From Aquimonas sp046318115 (GTDB taxonomy: Bacteria > Pseudomonadota > Gammaproteobacteria > Xanthomonadales > Xanthomonadaceae): DNA of 49,674 nt. The notes under the pieces are model-generated. The model was not told where the DNA came from and did not search any database. It worked only from the letters and a program-made list of their open reading frames with translations. The stretch spans positions 1 to 49,674 of the forward strand of contig JBKCVA010000058.1 in NCBI GenBank assembly GCA_046318115.1, read 5' to 3'. Shown here one piece after another: positions 39,251 through 47,469 of the stretch; the stretch's first letter is position 1, and each line of letters begins with the position of its first letter. A program made the position numbers and the translations under genes.

Positions 39251-40236
39251 GCGTGACGACTTACCGCAGCACCGACGCAGGCGCGCCGGTTCTTCGTGGG
39301 ACCACCGGCAACGGCCTAGTAAATCTGTTGACAATTTGCCTGACCGGAACCGGCACGGCTTACGGCTCGCTGCCCAAGAAGGGATGGACACTGCTGTTCA
39401 CCGGGACCAATAAAGCGGTTTTTTGCACTGTCGACGGCGTTGGTTTTCTGCGCGTTGTCAATGACGGCACAGGCACCGGCGGATTCCGCGAAGCAATTGT
39501 GCGTGCCGCAGAAGGCGCGACCGGCGTAGATACTTTGGTCGACCCGTTTCCTACTGTCGCGGAAATGGCTGACAGCGTGTGTGTGTGGCGATGCTCTGAC
39601 ACGCTCGACACAACTGCGCGAGCTTGGCAGCTTACTGCCAATGAAAACTGGTTCATTCTGTCCGTCAGGTTTGGAACAACCTCTGCGGACACATACCTTT
39701 TCGGCAAGTTCTCGCCAATACGTTCGGCCAATTCATGGCCTTACGTCGTAAACACTCGCGCTTCGTCAAACGCGGCAAGTGAAAGCCTAGCTGCGCAAAT
39801 GTTCTTTTCGTCTTATGCAGGCGTGGGCTCCCCTAGGCTATTCGCCATGCGAACTGTGGATGGGGTGTCAAAGTCTCCGCGCGCGGCGTTTGTGACCGAA
39901 GGAACCAGTGGGACAACGGCCTCGGGATTTGCAGGAAGTGTTGGACCGAAAGCGCCAAATGATGATGGCGAGTTCTTCATCAGTCCGCCGCAATTGTGGG
40001 TTAACGGAGCGTCTGGTGCATCTCTATCAAATCAGCAGCCGGCCGGATTTTTCCCGAACTTGTGGGTGCCATTGCACAACGTCAACGCGGGCGGCACAAC
40101 AATCGCTTATGCAGACACATTCAATGCGGCGGGGTATGACCCGAGTGCAAACTTCTCAATCCTTGGGGCAGGCGCCAACTCGGCAGGAAAGCTTGTAGTT
40201 GAAACCACCGACACCTGGCAGGACCCGCTCGCATGA
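39247..40236 (+). CDS. Fibre-associated protein of different base composition
   Basis: 329 residues from ATG 39247 (ATGA overlap). Beta-rich, with no recognised enzymatic motif; pieces include GWTLLFTGTNKAVFCTVDGV and NENWFILSVRFGTTSADTYL. The gene uses many more A/T third bases than its neighbours. It probably pairs with the fibre gene before it and the 115-residue gene after it as a virion appendage set, possibly acquired separately. Confidence 0.75.
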   Translation: MSVTTYRSTDAGAPVLRGTTGNGLVNLLTICLTGTGTAYGSLPKKGWTLLFTGTNKAVFCTVDGVGFLRVVNDGTGTGGFREAIVRAAEGATGVDTLVDPFPTVAEMADSVCVWRCSDTLDTTARAWQLTANENWFILSVRFGTTSADTYLFGKFSPIRSANSWPYVVNTRASSNAASESLAAQMFFSSYAGVGSPRLFAMRTVDGVSKSPRAAFVTEGTSGTTASGFAGSVGPKAPNDDGEFFISPPQLWVNGASGASLSNQQPAGFFPNLWVPLHNVNAGGTTIAYADTFNAAGYDPSANFSILGAGANSAGKLVVETTDTWQDPLA

Positions 40237-40580
40237 GCGCGCTCGGAGATATTGGCGTAATTGTTCCAGACCGATCGCGCCCCGTGATGTTTTCTTTCGG
40301 GAGCCGGGCGGTTGCTGTTGTCTCTGGGTCTGGCGCTACCGCTGGCAGCGAAATACTCATTTCGCTGCGTCGTTCGCAGGTGGCAACTGTCCGCGCTGAC
40401 AACGCCGGCAACTGGACCGTCGGAGGCCTAAATGACGGCACCTATTGGGCTTCTGAGCTTGGGACCGTTCGAGGCTGGTCCATCGTAGTGCTTGGCACTT
40501 CGGTAACCGTTACCGAGGAAGCGCCGCCCGACACCGGCGACGTGATCACCGCGGGCTATTCGTTCGGGTGGATCGGATGA
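40233..40580 (+). CDS. Small beta-domain appendage protein
   Basis: 115 residues. Reads like one Ig-like or bacterial-adhesin type beta domain (SGATAGSEILISLRRSQVAT, VRADNAGNWTVGGLNDGTYW). It shares the AT-richer composition at its 5' end. Linked to neighbours by 4-base overlaps. Likely part of the appendage set. Confidence 0.7.
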   Translation: MSALGDIGVIVPDRSRPVMFSFGSRAVAVVSGSGATAGSEILISLRRSQVATVRADNAGNWTVGGLNDGTYWASELGTVRGWSIVVLGTSVTVTEEAPPDTGDVITAGYSFGWIG

Positions 40581-41074
40581 GCCTGCCAATTTCCGAACGC
40601 GCGCTGCGTGAGATCGCGTGCCGCCTTCGCCGCATCCGGTCTGCTGATGACTTCCAGACCGACGCCGGCCGCAGCGTGTATCGGGCACGCCGTTCGCTTG
40701 ATCAGGTCGAGCTTCCTGCAATCGTGGTCTGGTCGCAGGCCGAGGACTTCCGCGCCGACGCCAACAGCAACAAGACCGCGACCGATCTGCGCGTTGACGT
40801 CGAGGGCTATGTCCCCGCGGACGAAGAGACGACCGGCACCGCAATGGAGCTGATCAAGGCCGACATCAAGCGCGCCATTTTCAGCGAGCCGCATGCCGCG
40901 CTGTCTGATGAGGCCGGGCGAATTGGCACGATGGCGATGGAGTCGACCGTCAGCACTGCGCGCCTCGATGGCGGGCAGGCCGAGATCGTGCGCCTCTCGA
41001 TCCGAATCACCTATGTGGAGGGCATTGGCAATCCCTACGGACAGGAGCCTGCGCATGTCAGCAGTCGCTTTTGA
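40577..41074 (+). CDS. Tail completion/terminator protein candidate
   Basis: 165 residues. ATG 40577 is chosen because it overlaps the upstream stop (ATGA). The layout (ERALREIACRLRRIRSADDF, QTDAGRSVYRARRSLDQVEL, DLRVDVEGYVP, RLSIRITYVEG) is that of gpU-like minor tail proteins, which cap the tail tube. Position before the tube gene agrees. Confidence 0.72.
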   Translation: MSLPISERALREIACRLRRIRSADDFQTDAGRSVYRARRSLDQVELPAIVVWSQAEDFRADANSNKTATDLRVDVEGYVPADEETTGTAMELIKADIKRAIFSEPHAALSDEAGRIGTMAMESTVSTARLDGGQAEIVRLSIRITYVEGIGNPYGQEPAHVSSRF

Positions 41075-41249
41075 GTTCTCGCAGCACTGGATCAACGCCG
41101 GCGTGAGCTACGCGCCCGGCGACATCATCGATCTGCCGGAGGGACAGGCGATTCGCCTGCGCGACCTCGGCGCCGGCCAGATCGCAGACCCGCCGACGGA
41201 CCAGGACGCAACCCCTGATCCGAGCCCGAGGCCGCGCAAGCGGCGCTGA
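41055..41249 (+). CDS. 64-residue protein before the tail tube gene
   Basis: ATG 41055 lies 20 bases inside the previous gene. Sequence MSAVAFEFSQHWINAGVSYA then a beta segment (PGDIIDLPEGQAIRLRDLGA) and a basic, Pro-rich end (DPSPRPRKRR). Small proteins of this kind are common before tail tube genes. Function unknown. Confidence 0.68.
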   Translation: MSAVAFEFSQHWINAGVSYAPGDIIDLPEGQAIRLRDLGAGQIADPPTDQDATPDPSPRPRKRR

Positions 41250-41272
41250 GCCGCGACCAACTCCACCCCCTG

Positions 41273-41297
41273 AAAGGCCCGCCAAGTGCGGGCCTTT
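41273..41297 (+). terminator. Terminator/attenuator before the tail tube gene
   Basis: AAAGGCCCGC (41273-41282), loop CAAGT, GCGGGCCTTT (41288-41297). The stem length and the CAAGT loop are the same as in the 25719-25745 terminator. The T run is only three bases. It probably sets mRNA ends around the highly expressed tube gene. Confidence 0.75.
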
Positions 41298-41318
41298 CGC
41301 ATTTCAGAGGACCGCACC

Positions 41319-42113
41319 ATGCCCATCGCCGGCACCAACTTCAGCAATACCTACGTCTTCGGTCGCGGCGAGCTGTTCGTCGATCTCTTCGACAGCAACG
41401 GCGCCAAGACCGGCGAGCGCTTTCTGGGCAACTGCCCTGGCTTCTCGCTCAACATCGAATCGGAGCAGTTCGAGCATTTCAGCTCCACTGGCGGCCTGCG
41501 CAAGAAGGATCTGACCGTCACGCTGTCGGTCAACTTCAACGCCGAGATCACCTGTGACGACGTGAGCGCCCAGAACCTGGCCCTCTTCCTGGGCGGCACT
41601 GTCTCGACCGTCACGCAGACGGCCACGCCGGTGACGAATGAAGCGATCGTCGTGCGGCAGGACCGCGAATACCAGCTCGGCGCCACCAGCAACAATCCGC
41701 TCGGCGTGCAGGACGTGACCAGTGTCGTCGTGACCAACGTCGCGGGCTCGACCACCTACGTCCTGAATACCGACTACCGTCTCGACGCTGCCAAGGCCCG
41801 CATCTACATCATCCCCGGCGGAGCCATCGCGAACGGCACCACGGTGCATGTGGACTACACCCCGACCGCTGGCACCATCACCCGCGTATCTTCGGGCGGC
41901 AGTGGCTCGCAGACCGGCGCCATTCGCTTCATCTCCGACAACGCTGCCGGCCCGAACCGTGACCTTTACATTGCGTCCGCCAGCCTGAGCCCGTCGGGCG
42001 AGCTGCCGCTGATCACCGAAGATGAGCTGGCCAGCTTCACCCTGGCCGTGGGCATCAACGAGCGTGACAGCGGCACCCCGCAGATCATCATCGACGGCCG
42101 TCGCGCCGCCTAA
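41319..42113 (+). CDS. Major tail tube protein
   Basis: 264 residues; AGAGG 8 bases before ATG 41319. Beta-rich throughout: SNTYVFGRGELFVDLFDSNG, CPGFSLNIESEQFEHFSSTG, KKDLTVTLSVNFNAEITCDD. Phage tube proteins of this type begin with a YVFGRG-like segment. It is bracketed by hairpins, consistent with high expression. It polymerises into the tail tube over the tape measure. Confidence 0.88.
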   Translation: MPIAGTNFSNTYVFGRGELFVDLFDSNGAKTGERFLGNCPGFSLNIESEQFEHFSSTGGLRKKDLTVTLSVNFNAEITCDDVSAQNLALFLGGTVSTVTQTATPVTNEAIVVRQDREYQLGATSNNPLGVQDVTSVVVTNVAGSTTYVLNTDYRLDAAKARIYIIPGGAIANGTTVHVDYTPTAGTITRVSSGGSGSQTGAIRFISDNAAGPNRDLYIASASLSPSGELPLITEDELASFTLAVGINERDSGTPQIIIDGRRAA

Positions 42114-42118
42114 GCCAC

Positions 42119-42149
42119 AGCCCCGGCGTTGCCAGTCGGCGCCGGGGCT
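42119..42149 (+). terminator. Hairpin after the tail tube gene
   Basis: AGCCCCGGCG (42119-42128), 11-base loop, CGCCGGGGCT (42140-42149). Followed by CTCTT rather than a T run, so more likely an mRNA stabiliser or weak attenuator than a full terminator. Confidence 0.6.
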
Positions 42150-42164
42150 CTCTTCGGAGATCGC

Positions 42165-42530
42165 ATGTTCAAGACAAACAAGCCCGCGGCCATCCTGGTA
42201 GGCGGCAACGAATACGCATTCGGTCCGCTGACTGCGGATCGCGCTTTGGCCCTGATGACGCTGTGGGAGTGCGTGCAGGATGCCGGCACCAATTCCTTGG
42301 CGCTTGCCACAAGCAAAGCCTTGGCGTGCGCCTCGCGTCTGTGTGGCGCCTATGGCCTGCCCGTCGGCGGAATGATGCTGCACGAGTTGCTGAGCGCGAC
42401 GCGGCAGATCATGGAGTTTGCCGCGCTGCAGTCCGCGCCCTACCTGTCCGAAAAGGTCATTCCCGAGATCAAGGCGCTCCAGAACACTGCGGACCAGATC
42501 GCCGCTGGCTTGGCGCCGAAGGCTGACTGA
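42165..42530 (+). CDS. Tail assembly chaperone candidate
   Basis: 121 residues, helical after a short beta start (ILVGGNEYAFGPLTADRALA). In position it matches the gpG-type chaperone between tube and tape measure. I see no slippery sequence near its end and no long downstream extension, so the usual -1 frameshift product seems absent. Confidence 0.7.
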   Translation: MFKTNKPAAILVGGNEYAFGPLTADRALALMTLWECVQDAGTNSLALATSKALACASRLCGAYGLPVGGMMLHELLSATRQIMEFAALQSAPYLSEKVIPEIKALQNTADQIAAGLAPKAD

Positions 42531-42532
42531 CC

Positions 42533-43087
42533 ATGCCGACCGTTCTCGACAGCCGCGGACTGCAGCGGCTGGTCGAGCGCGCGCGCGAATTGGGCGAACG
42601 CGGCGAAGTCGCGGTGCAGCGCGCCAAGTCGACCGTTGGCCGGCGCATCAAGCCCGAAGCCCGCCGCAGTCTGCAGGCCGAGTTCAACCTGCCAGCGTTC
42701 CGCATCCTCGACGGCCTTCGCTCGCGCGTGACCGATGACGCGGTGGAGCTGGTCGCCAGCGGGAAGGGCGTCAACATCGTGAGCTACGGCGCGCGCTGGA
42801 ACCCGCGCCGAGACGGCGCCGAGGTCCAGGTGCGGAAGGGCGGGAAGCGAGAAGTCCGCGCCGGAGCATTCATTCGCACCGGCGCGAACGGAAACCGCGT
42901 CGGGCTTGAGCGCAAGCGCGTCAGCGGCAGCGAATACAGCGACGGCCCGCGCGTCGGTCGCTATCCCCTTAAGGGCGTCTACGGCCCATCCATCGCGCAG
43001 CAGCTTGCCCAGCAGGACATCGGCGATGAGCTGGTGGACAAGGCGCGGACCGTGCTCGCAACCGAAATCGAGAGGCTCACCCGCTGA
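42533..43087 (+). CDS. gpZ-like minor tail protein
   Basis: 184 residues. The pattern RVGRYPLKGVYGPSIAQQLA and the Arg-rich N-terminal helical part (VERARELGERGEVAVQRAKS) match the minor tail protein Z family, which acts in tail completion. It lies directly before the tape measure; lambda has Z before the tube gene, so the order differs. Confidence 0.78.
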   Translation: MPTVLDSRGLQRLVERARELGERGEVAVQRAKSTVGRRIKPEARRSLQAEFNLPAFRILDGLRSRVTDDAVELVASGKGVNIVSYGARWNPRRDGAEVQVRKGGKREVRAGAFIRTGANGNRVGLERKRVSGSEYSDGPRVGRYPLKGVYGPSIAQQLAQQDIGDELVDKARTVLATEIERLTR

Positions 43088-46000
43088 TGGCTACGCGCGA
43101 CGAAACCCTGCGGCTGCAATTTGAAGTCGAGGGCATCAGCAACCTGCGCGACCTGCGCGCGCAGATCGACGGCTTGGGCGAGCAGGGCCAGCAGTCAGCA
43201 TCCGAACTGTCGCAGCTCACCGATGCATTGGCCGACACCGGCGCACTGCAGCAGTCTCTCGCTCGCCTGCGTGAGCTTGGCCAGCAATACATCGGCCTGC
43301 AGCAGAGCATCCGCGAGACGCAGGCCGCGACGCTTGCGCTGGATGCTGCCAGCAAGCAGGCTGCTGCAACGCAGGGCGCCACGCGCGCGGCCATTGCTGA
43401 CCAGGAAGAGGGGCTGCGGCGACTGGCAGCAGCAGCCCAGCGCGGTGAGATCAGCGAAGAACAGCGCCAGCGCGCGAGCGCTGAAGCCCGAGTCGAGATT
43501 CAGCGACTTACGGCCGAGCTTCGCGAGGCGGAGACGGCCCAGCGCCGCTATGACGCCGAGCTTGAGAAGTCGCGCGGCACGATTTCCAAGCTCGCCGCCC
43601 AGCAAGACCGCCTGCGCGAGCCCATCCAGCAGATTCGCGGCGAGCTTGAGAAGGCCGGCGTCGCGAGCAAGAGCTACACCAGCGCGCAAGCCGAGCTGCA
43701 GGCGCGAGCCCAGCAGTCACGCGCGGCGCTCGATGCTCTGGCGAACAGCGTTTCCCAGCAGGTCAGCAGCAACCGTGCCGCCGCGACCAGCGCGCAGCAG
43801 CTTGCCGACGCGAACGAGGCTTTGGGGCGCCGTGGCTTTGGCGACATCACCGCCGAGATTCAGCGCGTTCGGGCTGCCTATGACACGCTTCGCGCAAGCG
43901 GCACGCTGTCCGCTCGAGAGCTGGCGCAGGCGCAGTCCCGCCTGATCGAGCGCACGCGCGAGCTGCGCAGCGAGTACGGCAGCCTCGGCGCGTCTTTGCA
44001 GCAAGTGCAGGGCAGCTTGATCGCTGCGGGCGCCAGCCTGTTCACCGTCACCCGCACGCTGAGCACGGCTGCAAGCGCTGCCAGCCAGTTCGCACGATCG
44101 ATTGCAGCAATCAGCACCATTGCTCCGCAAGCTGACTTGGCTGCGCTGAGCGAGAGCGTCCGCGGCCTGACCCGCGAGTTCGGTGGCGACGCTGCCCGCA
44201 ACGCTGCGGCGCTGTACGAGATCATCGCTGCCGGCGTCGAGGACACCACGCAGGCGCTGGAGATCCTGCGCGTCGCCAACCAGCTCGCCATCGGCGGCCT
44301 GGCGGATACCGAAGTCGCGGCCAGCGGGCTGGTCGCCACGCTGAACGCCTACGGCCTCGCGGCCGAAGAAGCCACGCGCGTGAGCGACGCCTTCTTCGTC
44401 GCCGCGGCGGCCGGCAACACCACCATCGAAGAGCTGTCGCAGAGCATCGGCGGCGTGGCGCCGCTGGCGGCCTCGGTGGGCGTGTCGGTCGAGCAGCTGA
44501 CCAGCGCGGTCGGCGCGCTCACTGCGGGCGGCCTCGACACCGGGCAGGCGTTCACGCAGATCCAGTCCGCGCTGACGGCCGTGGTCAAGCCCACGGCTGA
44601 GGCGCGCAAGGCGGCTGAGGCGCTGGGCATCCAGTTCGACGTGGCTGCGCTGCGCTCGCAGGGGCTGCAGCAGTTCCTGCAGGGCGTCTCCGATGCCGCG
44701 CAGGGCAACGAGACAACGCTCGCCACGCTGTTCGGCCGCGTCGAGGGCCTGCAGGGCGTGCTGGCGCTGACCGGCAACCAGGCGGATGCCTTCGCGAAGG
44801 CGCTCAGCGACATGGAGAACGGCGCCGGCCGCACGGCCGAGGCCTTGGCCAAGCTGCAGGACACGCCCGAGGCGCGGCTGCGCCTGTTCCGCGCCGCCGT
44901 CGGCGACCTAGAGATGAGCTTTGGGCAGGCTGTCACGGCGCTGACGCCACTGCTGGACGGCCTGACCTCGGCAGTCAACCTGTTCAATGAGCTGCCGTCC
45001 GGCGTGCGCGCCGGCATCGCCGGCGTCACCGCGCTCACGGCCGTTGTCGCCCCGCTGGCCATTGCCATCGTGCAGAGCCGCGCGGCGCTTGTGCTGCTGC
45101 TGGGCAGTCTGCGAGCGATCGGCCCGGCTGCTGCGGCGGCCGGCGGCGGTGTCGGCGTGTTCACCACGGCGGCCAACGCTGCAACTGCGGCGGCTGGCCG
45201 CTTGAATCTCTCGCTTTCCACGCTCGGGCGAGCCTTTGCAGCGCTTGGCGTCGCCGCTGCTGGCTTCGAGGTCGGGCAGGCGATCGGCGAAAAGTTCAAC
45301 GAGATCAGCCAAAGCGCCACGGCGGCGGGGCAGTCTGTCTCTGCTTTGGCTGACGAAATCCAGCAGGCAGGCCAAGCGGGCGCCGCGCAGGCTGCGCAGT
45401 TCTCGAACTTCGCCGATGTGCAGGTCCGCAGCGCAGAGGCTGCAGCGCAGCTTGGCGACGCCCAGCGCGAGGCGTACCGCGCCGCGCTTGAGGGCTTGGA
45501 GCAGTACCTGCTCGGCCGTGGGCGTGAGTTGATCGCCATCAAGCAGCGCGGCGAAGCTACGGCGCAGGAGCTGGCCGAGCTGGACGCCACGAAGCAACGG
45601 CTGATCGATGTTCGCGCATCCTTCGATGCGCTGGATCAGGCTGGGCTAGGCGCTGCCAAGAGCATCGCCGCCGTCGTCTCTGCTGCTGAGTCGCCGGCTG
45701 TCGCCAAGCTGGCCGAGGATCTCCGCAAGGCTGCTGGAGACAGCAAGAAGCTTGGCGAGGAACTGTCGGGTGCCTTCGACGGAATCGACTTCGACAACAG
45801 CGCGTCTCGCCTGGGCGAGATTGCGCTTGCGATCGACCGCGCCGCCAGCAGCAGCACGGCCGCCGGCACTGCGATCCGCGAAGGGCTGGCAAAAGAGCTT
45901 GCCGATCTTTCCGGCGAGGAACTGCTGCGCTTCCAGCAGGCTGCGCAATTCGCGTTCGACGCCGCAGGCGAGGGCGCTGGCGCCGCCTCGCAGATCCTCG

Positions 46001-47469
46001 ATGCGACGATTGCCGAGAGCTACCGACGCCTCGGCGTGGACGCGGAGGCCGCGGGCGTCAAGATCACCAAGCAGGGCCAAGAGATCATCGCCAACTTCCG
46101 GGCGATCTCTTCTAGCGCCAACGCTTCGGCGCAGGGGATCAGCGCGGCCTTCCGCGCAGCACTGAACAAAGCCGAGACGACCGGCGAAGTCCAAGAGCTA
46201 GAGGCTGCGCTGCGGGCGGCGTTCGCCGCTGGCAAGCTGAGCGCCGAGCAGCTGGGCGCGGCACTCTCTGCCGCAGGCGCGCGCGCTGCCGACATCACCA
46301 ACGGCGCACTTGAGGCCCAAGGCGCGCTGGGCCAGTTGGGCGAAGCAGGCCGGCAGGCTGCACGCGAACTGATTGCCTCGCTTCAGTCTGCCCGCGCAGG
46401 ACTCGAGGCCGAGGCTGGAAATCTGGCGTTGGCGATCCAGCGGGGCTTGCAGAACGGCGAGCCTGTCGCTGCACTGCAGCAGCAGCTTTCCGGGCTGCAG
46501 GCGGAGATCGCCGGCACGACCTCGCGCATCAACGGATTGCAGCAGGGGCTTGGCGCCGTTGGAGATGCTGGCGAGGACGCCGGCCGACGCGGCGCCAATG
46601 GCATCGGCACCCTCACGCCGGTGCTCAAGGATGCAGCGCTGCAGGCGAAGGAAACCGCTGCGGCTGTCGGCGACATCGGGCAGCAGGGCCAGCAGGCCGG
46701 TGAAGAGGTCAAGAGCAGCGTCTCCAATGCCCTGCTTGGCCTGATCCAGTTCACGAAGGACGCGCGCGACTCGCTTGCAGAGTTCGGCGAGGAAGCCGTG
46801 GCGCAGTTCGACCGACTCCGCGGCGAGCTTGGGGTGGTGAACACCACCGGCCGCAGCACGGCCGACGTCTTGCAGCTCATTGCTGACCGGGCCGGCTTCG
46901 CTGCCAAGAACGCCGAGGAACTGAAGCGGCAGATCGGCGACACCGAGGCATCGGTGAAGCGCACGCGCGAAGAGATGGCCCGGCTTGCGCAGCAGACCGC
47001 CGAAGCCACCAACGAGCTGAGCGACCTGAACCGCCAGTTGCAGGACGAAGCCGACCGCCGCGCCGGCAACGAAGAAGCCATTCGCCGCCGCGAGTACGAG
47101 GAGCAACTGCGCCGCATCGCCGAGCTTGAGCGCCAGGGCGGGCAGGCAGCGATCACGCAGGCCAATCAGGCCCGCGAGCTGGCGCGCCGAAATTTCGAGG
47201 CCGACATCGCCGAGATCCGCGCCCGCGAGCGCGAGCAGATCGACTCGAACCGCCGTGTGGACGAAGACCGAAACCGCCGCAGCGGTGGCGGATCAACTGG
47301 TGGTGCGCTTGCGCCCGCTCGGGATGCAGGCCAGCCGGCAGAGTCGCTAGGCACGATCGCGCCCGTGTTCAACATCACCGGCGGCAACCCTGAAGAGACA
47401 GCGCGCGTCGTGTTGCGCGAGCTTGAAAAGCTGCAGCGCCGCGGCGCCAACCCGAGGACAGCTTTCTAA
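43087..47469 (+). CDS. Tail tape measure protein
   Basis: 1460 residues, the largest complete gene. Long N-terminal coiled coil (about 1-310; ALRDLRAQIDGL-like), then a TP901-type conserved core (about 330-600; EELSQSIGGVAPLAASVGVS, ALTAGGLDTGQAFTQIQSAL), hydrophobic segments near 640-700 (VTALTAVVAPLAIAIVQSRA), and a helical C-terminal half. By the usual rule of about 0.15 nm per residue the tail would be some 210-220 nm. One-base overlap with the next gene (TAATG). Confidence 0.94.
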   Translation: MATRDETLRLQFEVEGISNLRDLRAQIDGLGEQGQQSASELSQLTDALADTGALQQSLARLRELGQQYIGLQQSIRETQAATLALDAASKQAAATQGATRAAIADQEEGLRRLAAAAQRGEISEEQRQRASAEARVEIQRLTAELREAETAQRRYDAELEKSRGTISKLAAQQDRLREPIQQIRGELEKAGVASKSYTSAQAELQARAQQSRAALDALANSVSQQVSSNRAAATSAQQLADANEALGRRGFGDITAEIQRVRAAYDTLRASGTLSARELAQAQSRLIERTRELRSEYGSLGASLQQVQGSLIAAGASLFTVTRTLSTAASAASQFARSIAAISTIAPQADLAALSESVRGLTREFGGDAARNAAALYEIIAAGVEDTTQALEILRVANQLAIGGLADTEVAASGLVATLNAYGLAAEEATRVSDAFFVAAAAGNTTIEELSQSIGGVAPLAASVGVSVEQLTSAVGALTAGGLDTGQAFTQIQSALTAVVKPTAEARKAAEALGIQFDVAALRSQGLQQFLQGVSDAAQGNETTLATLFGRVEGLQGVLALTGNQADAFAKALSDMENGAGRTAEALAKLQDTPEARLRLFRAAVGDLEMSFGQAVTALTPLLDGLTSAVNLFNELPSGVRAGIAGVTALTAVVAPLAIAIVQSRAALVLLLGSLRAIGPAAAAAGGGVGVFTTAANAATAAAGRLNLSLSTLGRAFAALGVAAAGFEVGQAIGEKFNEISQSATAAGQSVSALADEIQQAGQAGAAQAAQFSNFADVQVRSAEAAAQLGDAQREAYRAALEGLEQYLLGRGRELIAIKQRGEATAQELAELDATKQRLIDVRASFDALDQAGLGAAKSIAAVVSAAESPAVAKLAEDLRKAAGDSKKLGEELSGAFDGIDFDNSASRLGEIALAIDRAASSSTAAGTAIREGLAKELADLSGEELLRFQQAAQFAFDAAGEGAGAASQILDATIAESYRRLGVDAEAAGVKITKQGQEIIANFRAISSSANASAQGISAAFRAALNKAETTGEVQELEAALRAAFAAGKLSAEQLGAALSAAGARAADITNGALEAQGALGQLGEAGRQAARELIASLQSARAGLEAEAGNLALAIQRGLQNGEPVAALQQQLSGLQAEIAGTTSRINGLQQGLGAVGDAGEDAGRRGANGIGTLTPVLKDAALQAKETAAAVGDIGQQGQQAGEEVKSSVSNALLGLIQFTKDARDSLAEFGEEAVAQFDRLRGELGVVNTTGRSTADVLQLIADRAGFAAKNAEELKRQIGDTEASVKRTREEMARLAQQTAEATNELSDLNRQLQDEADRRAGNEEAIRRREYEEQLRRIAELERQGGQAAITQANQARELARRNFEADIAEIRAREREQIDSNRRVDEDRNRRSGGGSTGGALAPARDAGQPAESLGTIAPVFNITGGNPEETARVVLRELEKLQRRGANPRTAF

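Noticed and set aside
43087..47469. CRISPR-like or tandem DNA repeats in the tape-measure gene
   Set aside because: The repetition is at the level of coiled-coil residues (Ala, Gln, Glu, Arg) with varied codons; no regular repeat-spacer structure.
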